Source: Rhodanobacteraceae bacterium
GTDB lineage: Bacteria > Acidobacteriota > Terriglobia > Terriglobales > Acidobacteriaceae
DNA length: 64,000 bases
Assembly (NCBI GenBank): GCA_025350865.1
Contig: JANXWZ010000112.1
Span: forward strand, 62,001-126,000
Direction: 5' to 3'
The translations under genes and the position numbers were made by a program. The notes below the pieces were generated by a model. The model searched no databases. It was not told the DNA's origin and worked only from the letters and a program-made list of their open reading frames with translations. Below are positions 41,001 through 53,800 of the stretch, in pieces (the stretch's first letter is position 1; every line of letters begins with the position of its first letter).

Positions 41001-41278
41001 CAAATGCACGGAAGTACGGTTCGCTGTCCATTCCTTCGGGGCGCTTGCGTGTGGAATGGGATGTCCTCGACGCCAAGTCGGTGCTCCAACTGGAGTGGAC
41101 CGAGGCGGGCGGCCCCCCCGTTTCAGAGCCTGAGAGGCGAGGATTCGGCACAACACTCATCGAGAAAAGTCTCCTGGGAGTCGAAGGTACCGCGCGGAGC
41201 CGATTCGAGCCCACAGGCTTCGTCTGTTCCATCCGCCTACTTCTGGTTGCCAACGACACCGTACCTTCCCTCCGGTAG
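38036..41278 (+). CDS. CheB/CheR fusion with PAS and HWE-type histidine kinase domain
   Basis: VVGIGASAGGLAALKQLFERIP (CheB), VWSVGCATGEEAYSVTILL and FSRLNLITCRNLLIYL (CheR), MGELNHRVKNTLATVQSIANQT (HWE-HK). Confidence 0.92.
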   Translation: MMAHSLSIGIKLQLDIAEEARSPVANKSLESVANSNHLEGGTGIKASDTTVVGIGASAGGLAALKQLFERIPSDSGLAFVVVVHLSPEHKSLMADLLQVSVKFPVRQVTETTAIEPNNVYVIPPNANLSAIDTHLRLSELEERRRERAPIDHFFRTLAKTHDGHSIGVILTGTGSDGTLGLREIKAKGGLIIVQDPNEAEFDGMPQSAITTGIVDRVLTINEIASTLVRLGKSSPRLDLPAEVEQADQPEKLLLPKVLALMKTRTDRDFSRYKPATVLRRIARRMQLNYIDDFAKYLETLRNQPDEVRALADDLLITVTSFFRDPDVFHKLEKEIIPKLFHDKSSEDTIRVWSVGCATGEEAYSVTILLLEEAARMATPPKLQVFASDLHKRSLDGAREGLYPGDIETDVSPERLQQFFRKENGGYRICKEVRDAVVFAPHNLLSDPPFSRLNLITCRNLLIYLDRSVQRDVIDLFHYALAPHGYLMLGSAETTDASELFRTEDKKLCIYEKRNVPAPEPRLPVFPMTRLRVPVDSFARYESVQTSVAYPSLHQNLVERFAPPSVLIGYDNKLVHLSEHAGRYLVPPGGEVTYSAVRMVREELRIELQALLQSARENKEPVDSKPIVVRFDGHKAPVVMHVRPAQGADQEGFVLVMFDEHQAIPADSPIRDPILTAAPEAAARRLAELDTELNLARQRLQTVIEEYETSQEEMKAANEEMQSTNEELRSTMEELETSKEELQSINEELQTVNQENRHKVEELSQLSSDLQNLLGATDIATLFLDRDLRIMRFTPRVAEIFNIRVTDRGRPISDLTHRLGYQKLREDAQSVLNRLIPIEQEVKDDADRWYMSRVLPYRSTDDRIEGVVITFIEITERKQAEERQLLLMGELNHRVKNTLATVQSIANQTQASTPDPLQFAEKFQARIQALSRAHGLLTRRSWESADVKDIVHDQVLVDDKDGNISTSGASALLKPQAAVALSLVLHELTTNARKYGSLSIPSGRLRVEWDVLDAKSVLQLEWTEAGGPPVSEPERRGFGTTLIEKSLLGVEGTARSRFEPTGFVCSIRLLLVANDTVPSLR

Positions 41279-41287
41279 TGGGCCACA

Positions 41288-41644
41288 ATGATCAATCAAT
41301 GCGCTCTCGTAATAGAAGATGAACAACTCGTCGGCATGGACATCGTGTCAGTGCTGGAGAGTGCAGGCTTTGGCTTTGTGGAGCATGTCGCAACGCTAGC
41401 TGAGGCGCTAAAGCAGGTCAGGGAGAGGTCTTGGAACGTTGTCGTCGCCGATGCAAACTTGAACGGGCGGAGTATCGAGCCGGTCATAGCTCTCTTGCAC
41501 GAAAAAGCCGTTCCTTTTCTGATTCTCACAGGGTATGAACGCCACAGCTTGCCTGCAATTATCGGAGATGCGCCAGTAATTACAAAACCGTTTTCTCCAG
41601 ACCAATTGGCAGCCGCCGTGCGCATGCTCGGCGCTCTGTCGTAA
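41288..41644 (+). CDS. single-domain response regulator
   Basis: ALVIEDEQLVGMDIVSVLESAGF ... VVADANLNGRS ... VITKPF. Confidence 0.85.
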   Translation: MINQCALVIEDEQLVGMDIVSVLESAGFGFVEHVATLAEALKQVRERSWNVVVADANLNGRSIEPVIALLHEKAVPFLILTGYERHSLPAIIGDAPVITKPFSPDQLAAAVRMLGALS

Positions 41645-41699
41645 GTTAGTACAAATCCCGTGAGCGACGCGTTCTGAGGTAAGGTCAGGCAAGAACGGA

Positions 41700-41745
41700 A
41701 CTGTTAACCGATGGGTTGTAGGTTCGAGTCCTACCTCAGGAGCCA
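41700..41745 (+). other. tRNA-Asn(GTT) 3' fragment (putative att repeat 2)
   Basis: ACTGTTAACCGATGGGTTGTAGGTTCGAGTCCTACCTCAGGAGCCA; one mismatch to 28608-28653. Confidence 0.85.
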
Positions 41746-42368
41746 ACAAATACGTAGTAAATCAGCAACGTAGAAGTAACTATCCCGAACCGCAGAGACG
41801 CTGGAAAACGTCCCGTCCTGCGACCGAACCCCTACATTTTACTTAGATTCCGGGAGAGCGAGGCACCCCAGAATATCGCAGCCAGCCGGGTGAGGTTGGG
41901 GGTCGGGAATGGGGATCACAAAGGTCGGCGATTAGTGCGAGGCGGAGGTTGGGCATTTTCGCCCGTCGTGCGCTTGAAGCCCTCCAGAGTATCGGCAAGC
42001 CGTCCACCTAAGTCCGAGCCGGAATCCAACCCTGCCCCGGTCGCCCGGAACCCCGAGGCATCGTCAACAGGTCCGCTGCCGCCCGTGTCGCCCTCTACAC
42101 GGAAAATAATGTGTTGACCCAGATCGAATTCTCAGAGAGGGCGCGCTATCACTCCTTACCAGCACTTCTTAGAGGGTTCAGCCGGTCGCGCCAGAACGCT
42201 GCAAATATGGCCCTCACCGACTGCATGATGGACGGATCGACAACTCAACCGACCGCTGGCGGGTACGACACTTTGATCGCAAACCCAGTCCCTACTGATA
42301 TATAGTTTGGCGGTTGATATTCCAGACCGATTTCTCGCGCTCTAAAGGGGCCGGGACGAGGGTGAGGT

Positions 42369-44111
42369 TTGCGCATGGGAAGCTGGCTGCAGCACCGACC
42401 GAACCGATACATCGCGGGCTGGATCATGAACTCGCTCGCCCTCATCTTTTGCATCGCGGCAGCGGTGCTATACGCTGGTCGGCCCGTCCACGCTGGCCAG
42501 ACCGCTCCCGCCCGCGCCAGCACGATCCAGCTCGGCCAAGCTAATTCTGGATCGATGTACGCGCTCACTCTCGGCCTGAAGGACATCGCCAAGTTGCAGG
42601 GCAACGACGCCGTCCGAGCCACCATCAGCGACGCCAAGGGAGAGATCGCTTCGAAGTGGCTGCATCCCGCCGACCTCGACTTCTATATGACCTTGCGGCC
42701 GCGCGGCGAGGGTCCCGTGACCGTGAGCTACACGCCTGCGCCGGGCTCCGAATCACGCCAGATCATCAGCAGCATGAGCAAGATTCTCGAAACCCCTGAG
42801 CAGGCCGGCAGCGCTGCCGATCTGCGCCACGGTGTCATCTCCGCCGCTCCCAACGATACGTGGCAGGTGGCCCAGCCCTTCGAGCTCGGCCAGACGATCT
42901 TCGGCAGCGACGATGAGCGTCCCTATGCGCCCTCCACCAGCGAAGACGGTTACGCGGCGATGGTCAAGGGCTTTCAGTGGTTCAGGTTCACGTTCCGCGA
43001 GAAGCAGCCGAAGCTGGTCTACTTTGTACTCAACGTGACCGACCGCGATGTGCCGCTCGACGTGGAGATCTTTCAGGATGGCAAGGATGCCGCCGGTAAC
43101 CCCGATGCCGTTCCGTACACGCAGGGCCAGTTCGTCTATCAGGTTGAGGCGACGCAGAACTATCCGGGCCTCTATAAGTTCCGCACTCGCATCCTGGAGC
43201 CCGGCCAGTCTTACTACGTGCGTGTCGCCGCGAACCATCCGGCATACCAGCTCCATACTTATGAGTACAGCGTCCCGCCGAACAAAGATCCTCACGAAGC
43301 CATCCGTGCCGGCATGGACTTCATCGTCAACATGGGCGACTCCTGGCTCTCGAACACGCCGCGGCGCGGTGCCGTCGCCTTGCGCACGACGATGCAGCAC
43401 TCCGAGACGCAGCTTTGCATCGCCTGCCATCCCGCCCAGTTCAGCACGCGCGGCTACCTGAAGGCCGTCGAAAAAGGCTACGCGCCAACCCAGCGGGCTA
43501 GCCTCGAGTTCCTCACCGACCGCATCTACAACAACGCCCGTCCGCTCTACGGCCAGCCCGACACCAACTGGGTGCGCATCATCTATACCGCGCGGACGGT
43601 CTCGAGCCGCCTGCCGCTGATAGCGAATGCATTTGAACACAACGTTACGCACGATCCCCCGCGCAAGAACTTCACCCTGCCCTACGCGCGCTTCCTGAAG
43701 ATCCACTACAAAGGATTGACCGTCATGCCCGGCGACGAGGCCGACGGCTGCGAGCCCGATGTCAGCCCGTTTGAGATCGCGCAGCAGAGTTGGCAGACCT
43801 TCGACCTTGCGTACAAGCAGACCAAGCAGGAGGAGTGGCTGGCGGAGCGCGACCACGTCGAAAAGCTTGCCCTTCCCGACGAGCCCAAGAACGTCATCGA
43901 TCTCAACTGGAAGATAATCCTGCTGTCGGAGATCGATCGCGAAAAGTATGCGCCGCAGATCGATGTGCTTATCGACAAGCTCTACGAGTACGAGAGTGCA
44001 GAAGGCGGTTGGCCGTACCCCTTCGACAAGAAGGCGAAGACTGCGGACTTTGTCTCCTACAACTCTGTCCTCGCGCTCGCTGAAGGCGGTCGCCGGCCGG
44101 AGACCGACTAG
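42369..44111 (+). pseudogene. 5' part of large cytochrome c / toroid (squalene-cyclase-like) / HEAT-repeat protein, ended by in-frame TAG
   Basis: CIACH heme motif; frame continues across TAG into ORF 44136-46667 with no shift. Confidence 0.75.
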
Positions 44112-44135
44112 CGCCTCGCCCGTGCCGTCAACGCG

Positions 44136-46667
44136 ATGCTGGCGGCGCAACGCCCCGAGGGAAGCTGGGAGGGCGACCCTGTCTATCAAGGCTTCAACAC
44201 ACCGTTCCGCGCGACCCAATTTGCCGTGATGGCTCTATCGACACTGTATCCCGGCGACACCAAGGCGAAGAATTGGAATGCCGCCTACCCCGCACCTCCA
44301 ACCGTCCTCGTAAGAAACGATCTGCCGCTGCTGTTGACCCAACTCGACCAGTTCTGGGACCTCGCGCCTGAGGGGGGCTTGCAGCAGATTCGCAAGGTGC
44401 TGACGGAGAGCGACCAGCCACTCGCCCGCGAAGCCGCAGCACGCGCGCTGGGCCACATGGCCGATCCAGCTTCGCTCCCCGCCCTGATCCACGGTCTCGG
44501 CGACCCCACCAAGATGGTCCAGACCACCTCCGCCTATGCGATTCGCATGGTGCTGTCGCGCCGTCAGGACGCCGCACCGGCAGGCCGCAAGCTGCTCGCT
44601 GCTGCGCTCGGCTCGCCTGACGCGCGCACGCGCTGGGGTGCGGCACGGGTCTTCAATCAGCACTTCCGCTCGCTTACCGGAGACGCTGAACTCCTGCAGG
44701 CACTCGAGAAGACCCTCAACGACCCCGTTCCGTTCGTTCGCTTTGAAGCTGCATCGGGGCTCTGGCGCTGGTACTACTGGGCGATCGATCAGCCGGACGT
44801 TCGGCGCAGCACGCTTGAGACGCTCGCCACGCGCTTGAACGTCGAGACCGATACGATGGTGCGGCGCGGCATCAAGGAGAGCATTTACGATCTGCTCGAC
44901 GAGAACACCGGCTATCTCTCCGCCTGGGTTCGGGCGAGCGCGAAGGATGAAGATCGGGACAAGATCAATACCGGTTACGAAGTTGTAGTGCGCGACCAGG
45001 CGCAGGTGCTGGCCAAGGTGCTGCGTACCGCGACGCCGCTTGGTCGCGAGGGCATTCTGAATTCGCTGTGGGACTTCCATATTCGCCACTACGCGCTGCC
45101 TGAGCTCAAGTCGAACACCGTCTCCATCGGCCTGCCCGCGGTACTCACAAAGTACGTCCCCGGCGTGCCCGATCTGCATCGCCCCGGCTACGAGTACACG
45201 CCGTATCGCGAGACCGTAGACTTCAAGTACGACGTCAACAATGGTTTCTTTCAGACCCGCATCGGCAACGACAGCGATCTTATCCACTTCTTCAAGAGTT
45301 CTGGTCCGGAGTTGGAAAATGCGCTGCTCGACTGCCTCACCGGCGCCAGTGATTCGTTGAAGATCGAGGTACTGAAAGCTGGCAGCACGTTGAGCGAGGC
45401 CGGCGACGCACGCTTCACCCTGGCTGCCCTCAAGCTCTCTGAGGACGACAACCCCGCCGTTCGCCAGACCGTTCGCTATGTGTACGAGAACGGCCAGCGC
45501 GGAATCCTCAATCTCAACACGCCAACTGCACCCGATCCGAAGCTTGTCAGCAAAGTCGTCGACATCCTCAACCACGGCAACCCGGACAGTCAGGCCGTCG
45601 TTCTGCCTCTGCTCGCAACCCTTCCGGAGAACTCCGCGTGGGGCAACCAGCCTGAGATACTGGGAGCATTGCGGACGATGCTCGAAGCCCGCCCGCGACC
45701 GGCCAACTACGCGCAGGTCCTGGACGCGGCGTCCGCGTTTCCGAGCCTGATGCATGAGCCGAATCTTCAGGATCAAGTGCTCGCCGGACTGCGATCCTAC
45801 ACTCCAGAGGTGCAGCGCGCCGCGATGCAGGTCTGCCTCGAGCACTTCCTCAGCGACCCCCAGACTGAGCCCGCCGTGCGCACCGCCTTTGCCAGTCTGA
45901 ATACCTCAGCGCTGCGAATCCTCTTTGAGGAAGCCGGTAATCCAGCTTTTCTGAAGCGGCGCCTCGGGCTGGCAGGCGGAGCGGTCTCGCAGGATCAGGA
46001 CTACCTGAATCGAAACGCGAACATCAAGAAGATCAGGCAGCCGCTGGACTATCCGATCGTCGTCGACACGGTCTTGGCCAGTCTGCTCAACCCAGACGTC
46101 AACGTTGTGGCCGCAGCCATCGATACGCTCCGCTCGGTCAAGAAGGTCGAGCAGCGAGCGGAGTTTCGGACGGCGATGGGGCAGCTTCAAAGTTCGCAGA
46201 ATCCTCGCATCAAGTTGATCGCCACCAGCGTGGTGCAGGGCAAAACTCTCGGCGATGCTTTGCATGATGTCCAGCCCAGTGCGGTTCTCGACTTCCGGTA
46301 CTTCGTCACTAAGATCGAACCAATTCTTGCGACGCCCGGGCAGGACGGCAAGGCCTGCGTCTTCTGTCACGCAAGCCACGTCATCTTCAAGCTGCAGCCG
46401 CCCAACGCTGACGGGATCTTCTCTGATCAGGCGAGCCTTGAGAACTACCGCTATGCCATGCGCGTGGTCGACATCACGAACCCGGACAAGAGCCTGATCG
46501 TCATCAAACCGACCCGGCCAACCGATAGTGCAGGCAACGTCGGCGACTATCTCGCGACGCACAACGGTGGCCAGCGGTGGCATGGCAACGAATCGAGCGA
46601 CCAGTACCGTACGATGATTGATTGGATCCGCGGCGGAACGCTGGAGGCAGCAAACAAACCGAAGTGA
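44136..46667 (+). pseudogene. 3' part of the same gene: toroid-domain remainder, HEAT repeats, C-terminal CVFCH cytochrome motif
   Basis: RPEGSWEGDPVYQGFNTPFRATQFAVMALS completes the domain begun in the upstream ORF. Confidence 0.75.
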
Positions 46668-46700
46668 GTCGACGACGCAGGCTCTCGCGCACGGGCTCGA

Positions 46701-47786
46701 TTAACTCGAGGCCGATCGCGCGAGCTTCGACACTCGACCAGACTGATTCCAGTCCGACACATAGATGGAAGCATCCCTGTCAATAAAGCATCCATGCGCC
46801 GCACTGAACCAGGCAGGTGCGATATCGGAGGGAAGCAGCTTGTAGTTTGCCCACTGGTCCTTGTGAGGGTTATCGCCGAGAAAGGCCACTGGCACATTGT
46901 TCTTGTCGAGGACCGTCACCCGTCCCTCGAGTTCGGACACGACAGCATAGCCACCGTAGAGGCTGACCTGACAAGGGCGGCGAAGATGATGACTGACGTT
47001 GCGGACAAACTTGCCGTCGAAGTCGTAGTGGCTCAGTCTGCGATTCTCACGATCACACACCAGCAATAGCGGTTGGTCATAACGCGTGTCTACGGTCAAT
47101 CCGTGGCAGCAGTTGCACATGCCATCCACATCTCCCTTACCGGCGAAGCTCCTCTTGTAATTGCCTGCCTTGTCGAAGATGAAGATACGTGAATCGCCGT
47201 AGCCATTTGAGATGAAGATCGAGCCGTCCGGTCCGGGGACTGCCGAGGTAATACGCCACTCATTCGGTGCCTTGAATCCCGCCTCAACAGGAGCGACGAT
47301 CTTTTGCACGACGCTGCCGTCGGTCTTCATCTTCATAAATAGCCAATTCTCTTTTGGCGTTCCCTTTTGCACGGTCGTGTAGAAGTACTCCGTGCCGCCT
47401 TCTTCGGCATGCACCATCGAATGAATCTCGGGATAGTCCGTGGCAATCGTGCGCAGGACCTTGCCCTCGCGATCGTAGACCACCACTCCAGTTGCACTTT
47501 GCGTACTGACGTAGAGCAGCCCAGCGTTGTCGGTCGCGATTGCACCATGGGTTCCGCCGAAGACCTTTCCGCTCGGCAATGCTCCCCAGCCGGGTACGAC
47601 CTGGTACGTCCACTCTCCATTTCCCGTCTGGATTCGCTGACCCTCGTCACGAGGATCCGGCGTCTCCGCAGCGGCGTATCCAGCCGGCGACATCAGACTG
47701 GCACCCACAAGGACGCCCGAGCTGGCCAGAAAGCGGCGGCGATTCAATGAGGTGTTGGATGGTGTGCTCTGGTCATGACGATTCAT
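46701..47786 (-). CDS. Tat-exported NHL/beta-propeller protein
   Basis: LNRRRFLASSGVLVGASLM Tat motif; repeated propeller strands. Confidence 0.75.
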   Translation of the reverse strand: MNRHDQSTPSNTSLNRRRFLASSGVLVGASLMSPAGYAAAETPDPRDEGQRIQTGNGEWTYQVVPGWGALPSGKVFGGTHGAIATDNAGLLYVSTQSATGVVVYDREGKVLRTIATDYPEIHSMVHAEEGGTEYFYTTVQKGTPKENWLFMKMKTDGSVVQKIVAPVEAGFKAPNEWRITSAVPGPDGSIFISNGYGDSRIFIFDKAGNYKRSFAGKGDVDGMCNCCHGLTVDTRYDQPLLLVCDRENRRLSHYDFDGKFVRNVSHHLRRPCQVSLYGGYAVVSELEGRVTVLDKNNVPVAFLGDNPHKDQWANYKLLPSDIAPAWFSAAHGCFIDRDASIYVSDWNQSGRVSKLARSASS

Positions 47787-49230
47787 GGTGATTTCCTCGT
47801 AGTGGGCTGATCGACGGGGACGGCTACCGCCGGATGAGCGGGTGTGTTGTAAAGATAAAGATGTCGCAGTGTCTTCATCGAAACCAGTGGAGCAACGGCC
47901 GCAGCGGTGACCCTGGTGCCGCTCAAATTGACGTAAGTCAGCTCCGGAAGATGAGTGAACTGGTCGAGGCCGGTTCCGGAGATATGAGTCTCTTCGAGGT
48001 GGATCGCGCGGAGGTGGGGGAATCGCGCCAGGATTCCAATTGCGGCGTCGCTCACGCCGGTCCGCGCCAGTTCCACTTCGACAATATACGGCGCAAACGG
48101 CTCGAATTTTTCCAGTTGTGCGTCGCCGAAGGCTCCAGAGGCGTCGACTGTGTTCAAAATCAGCCCATCCCGCAGATTCCTCGAGACCGGTACTACGGTC
48201 ACTCCTGCAGTCTTTGCCACTCCTGCGATCTGCGGCTGAAGAGCGGTATAGTCCGCTACCTGCGGCACAGGCTCATCTTCATGCACGGTGACTCCGGCAA
48301 CCGATGTTGCAGTCGATGAAGCTCCGTCGGCGATCCACGCGCGGATCAGGCCGATCTCTTGGGCATTGAGCGGGGACTTGCCCTCAGCCGGCATGAACTG
48401 TTTGTGAGTTATCGGTAGTGTCACTCGCTGCAGAAGCAGGCTGCGGTCGGGTTGGCCGGGAACGATCACGGCACCGTCTTTGCCGCCCTTCATCAACGCT
48501 TCATACGAATCCAGTCGGAGTCGACCTTTTACCTTCGACTCGCCATGACACGAGACGCACTTCGCGTCGAGAGCCGGATACACGTGCTTGCCATAGAAAG
48601 ATCCCGGTATGGGTAGAGTCTTCGCGTTGGGGGTGTCGGTGCCTGCGCGGTGTTGCAGAGGGCCGGGTAGAAACTCCGTCAGGTAGTTTTCTCCATGCGT
48701 GATCGAGCCGCCTTGATGTGCCGCCCATCCCAGAAGCAGGATCACGCAGGCCAGCATCGCCGGATAGCTCCACGGCAGACTTCCGTTAATCCAGACAGGA
48801 CGCACCAGAGCGCACGCCATCATCGCCAGCGTGAGAGCGATGCCACCCCACATGTGCCTTGTAACCAGAGGCTCCGCGTCGCCGCACCCGTAGGCCAGCA
48901 GGTAGCCTAACGCTACGGCGACCAGGCAAGCCACTACGCCCAGGCTCAGCACAAACGCCGCGGCCTCCCTAAGCGCCGGACGAACTCTCCCGGCGAATTC
49001 AAGTAACGGCAGCAGCAGGATGAGGCCGATAGGCAGATGAACTACCAGCGGATGGAACCGTCCCAGAAACTGCTGCCAGTCAGCGTGTACCTTTCCATCC
49101 AGCCTCAAGATGAAGGGAACGAGCAGCAAGACCATGCTGACGATCGCCGCGGCAATGAAAGCTGGACGAAACAATCGCCTCCGGGGTTCCAACGCTGCGG
49201 TCGACAGTGATGAGCGCTGACTCGCATCCA

Positions 49231-49231
<1 letters not shown>
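47783..49231 (-). CDS. membrane protein with planctomycete-type cytochrome c domain and leucine-rich repeats
   Basis: TM helices, CVSCHGESKVKGRLRLDSYEALMKGG, LRR-like C-terminus; start at 49231 overlaps DUF1501 stop (TGATG). Confidence 0.8.
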
Positions 49232-50772
<1,541 letters not shown>

Positions 50773-50828
50773 CGTTCTCTCCTCTCTGCGGGTTCGCCTG
50801 AAGCGCGGCGCGGCGACGCCTCGTCATT

Positions 50829-53800
50829 CTACTTATTCAGAGCCTCATCGAGATTCAGCATCTCGCTCACGACCATCGTCCAGGCAGCCAACTCGGGTGC
50901 TGGAATACCGCTTGCTCTGCGACTATCTCCTACGGAAACCAAACTTTGCGCAGCAGCAGCATCACTCGCGTAGTGCTCCTGCATCTCCTTGTAAGACTGC
51001 TCGAGCACTTGCTCCATGCGGGGTGACGGCGGATGCGAGAGCACCAACTCTCCGAGAAAGTGGAGACGATCTGCAGTCCCCCGGCCACCTTCGCGGATCA
51101 CCCGTTCCGCCAGCGCACGCGAGGCTTCCACCCACTGCGGATCGTTCATCGTCACCAACGCCTGCAGGGGCGTGTCCGTGCGCTGGCGTCGCGTGCAGAC
51201 GGTGTCCCGCGGAGTCGCGTCAAAGGCGTCCATGTTTGGCTGCATCGCCATTCGCTTCCAATAGGTGTAGAGGCTGCGGCGATACAGTTCCTCGCCGCGC
51301 CCCTGATCGTAGTCGAGGGTATCGCTGGCGGTATAGCTCACTGTCTCCCACACCTGGGCCGGCTGGTATGGTTTGGCACTTGGTCCACCCACTTTGTTGA
51401 CCAGTAGTCCACTCGATTGCAAGGCGATGTCGCGCAACTCTTCGGCATCCATACGAAAGCGCGGGCCGTGTGCCAGCAACAGGTTGCGCGGATCTTTGTT
51501 CATTTGCTCCGGGGTCGACTTTGCGCTTTGCCGGTAAGCGGCTGACATCACCAGCAGCTTGTACATGTGTTTGACATCCCAGCCGCTCTCGCGGAACTCA
51601 ACTGCAAGCCAATCCAGGAGCGCCGGGTTGGATGGGCGCTGGCCCATGATTCCGAAGTCTTCAGTTGTCTCTATCAGCCCTGCACCAAAGACCTCGTTCC
51701 ACATGCGGTTTACGGTCACTCTCGCGGTCAATGGATTTTCGGGGCTCACCGTCCACTCGGCTAATCCAAGCCGATTATGCGGCAGTCCCGCCGGCAGCGG
51801 AGGAAGATAGTGCGGTGTATCGGCCTCGACTCGCTGGGTACGCGCGCTGTAAATGCCGCGATTCAGGATATGCGCATAGGCTACTGTTGGCTTCTCCTCC
51901 GAGACCAGGGAGTAGCTGCCGCCATCGGACAGCTTGTCCAGTTCCGAGTTCAGCTGGCGAATGTGATCCTGGATCCTCCGTGCCTCTGCGTCTACGTTGT
52001 TGAAGTAGAACAGGCTCACCGTGTGCCATTGATCACGGTCCCACTTGCCCATCGGCCTGGTCGCGACCTCGGCGACATAGTCTTCGAAGAGTAGCCGCTT
52101 GGTCTCCTCAGGCTGCAAGACCCGGCCATAGAGCCGCATATCCTGGTAGCGCGTCTCCTTGGCAGGGTTCTTGTCCGGATATCTCCAGCCCAGTTGCAGC
52201 GGGGCCTGCGTCCGGATCGTCGAACGGGCGAGCGTATCCGAAAGCACACTGGTTTGCATCGGCGTGCCATCGATATAAATCCTGACTCCCGCCGCCGAAC
52301 CTGAGCCGTCGTAAGTGAAAAAGATGTGCTGCCACTGATCTTCGCGAATGACCGGCACTGCGGTGGAGACGCGAATCGCGCTACCCTTGATCTCCGGCCA
52401 CCGCAGCTTCTCGACCTTCGCGGGTTTTTCTTTCAGCTTGGACATCAGGCGCGCTGCGATCTTCGGCGGCTTGGGCTTCTTCTTCAGCGGCTTCTTGGGT
52501 GCCGCCTCCAGCATCGGCGCGCCGTTCACTATATCGACGCTCACAATCCCTTGATCAATGGACAGATCCCAGCCGCGATTTTGCAGGGTCGTGTCCATCT
52601 TCGCGATCAGGGCGCCATTGATCTTCGTCGCGGTAATGTTGGGTGCCGCTCGGACCATGAACCAGCCGCCGCCCGAGAAGGGTTGATTCCACTCGAAGTC
52701 GCCTGCCTGTCCGAACATGACTTTCGTGAGGTTATCCATGCGAAAGTCGGGCCACAGCCAGGTCGTCTCGCCCCACTGTGGCTGGAAGCGTCCGATGGGG
52801 AAGCTGGCGGGCTGCGCATTCGGCGCGCTGTTTTTCAGGACCTCGCCACCGCCTTCATCCAGGCGCAGACGCAGCAGAAGCCTGTCGGTTGAAACTGGCT
52901 GGGGAAGATTCTGTTTCGTCTCGAGCCAATGCTGGATCAGCTTGTGCTCCTGCAGGCGCATCGAGTCCAGGCGGCTCTTAAGGTCCGATCGCTGGGAGAA
53001 CACCTGCCGGTAGGTGTCCATTCGTTGTGGCTGCGGTATACGCAAGACGGGTGCCCAGTTCGGGCGATCGCTGTTGTAGGGCAGCTCATCGATGTTGTTG
53101 AAGAACGCCGTCAGTTGATAGAAGTCCTTCTGCGTCGTGGGGTCGTACTTGTGGTCGTGGCACACCGCACAGCCCACGGTCAGCCCCATGAATGTCGCGC
53201 CGTAGGCCTCTGCCCGTTCGCGTGCGATGTTGAACTTCAGCTCCTCGGGAATCGCCCCGCCCTCATTGCTGCTCACTCCTGCTCGAATGTAGCCGCTGGC
53301 GATGACTGCATCCAGGTCGTGCGCTGGCAGCAGGTCTCCAGCGATCTGTTCTTTTGTGAAATGGTCAAACGGCTTGTTGGAGTTGAACGCCTTGATCACA
53401 TAGTCGCGGTAAGGCCAGATGTTGCGATGATCATCGTAGTGGATTCCGTAGGTGTCGGCGTAGCGCGCGTAGTCCAGCCAGTAGCGCGCCCGTTGCTCTC
53501 CATAACCGGGGCTGGCCAGCAGGCGATCGACCAGGTGCTCGTAGGCTTGTGGCGAGCTGTCGCTCATGTATGCGCGGGTCTCGGCCGGTGTTGGGAGCAG
53601 CCCGGTGAGGTCGAGAGTCACACGCCGGATCAGCGTCGCCTTGTCCGCTTCAGGCGATGGGTGCAGGCCTTCCTTCTCCAGCCGCGCCAGCACAAAGGCA
53701 TCGACAGGAGTACTTACCCACGCCGCATCTTTTAACGCAGGAAGCAGTGGACGCGACGGCTTCTCGAAGGCCCAGTGCGGTCGATAATGAGCACCCTCGG

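Noticed and set aside
41408-41749. Minus ORF MLAPEVGLEPTTHRLTV
   Set aside because: Same artefact over the second tRNA-Asn fragment; also antisense to the response regulator gene.
41760-42360. Possible gene remnant after the second tRNA-Asn fragment
   Set aside because: A minus frame looks weakly coding but no family was recognised; insufficient support.
42753-44219. 488-aa minus ORF opposite the cytochrome/HEAT gene
   Set aside because: Shadow ORF from high-GC codon bias; no recognisable motifs, while the plus frame has CIACH and domain features.
44235-45845. 536-aa minus ORF opposite the HEAT-repeat gene
   Set aside because: Shadow ORF; no plausible domains.
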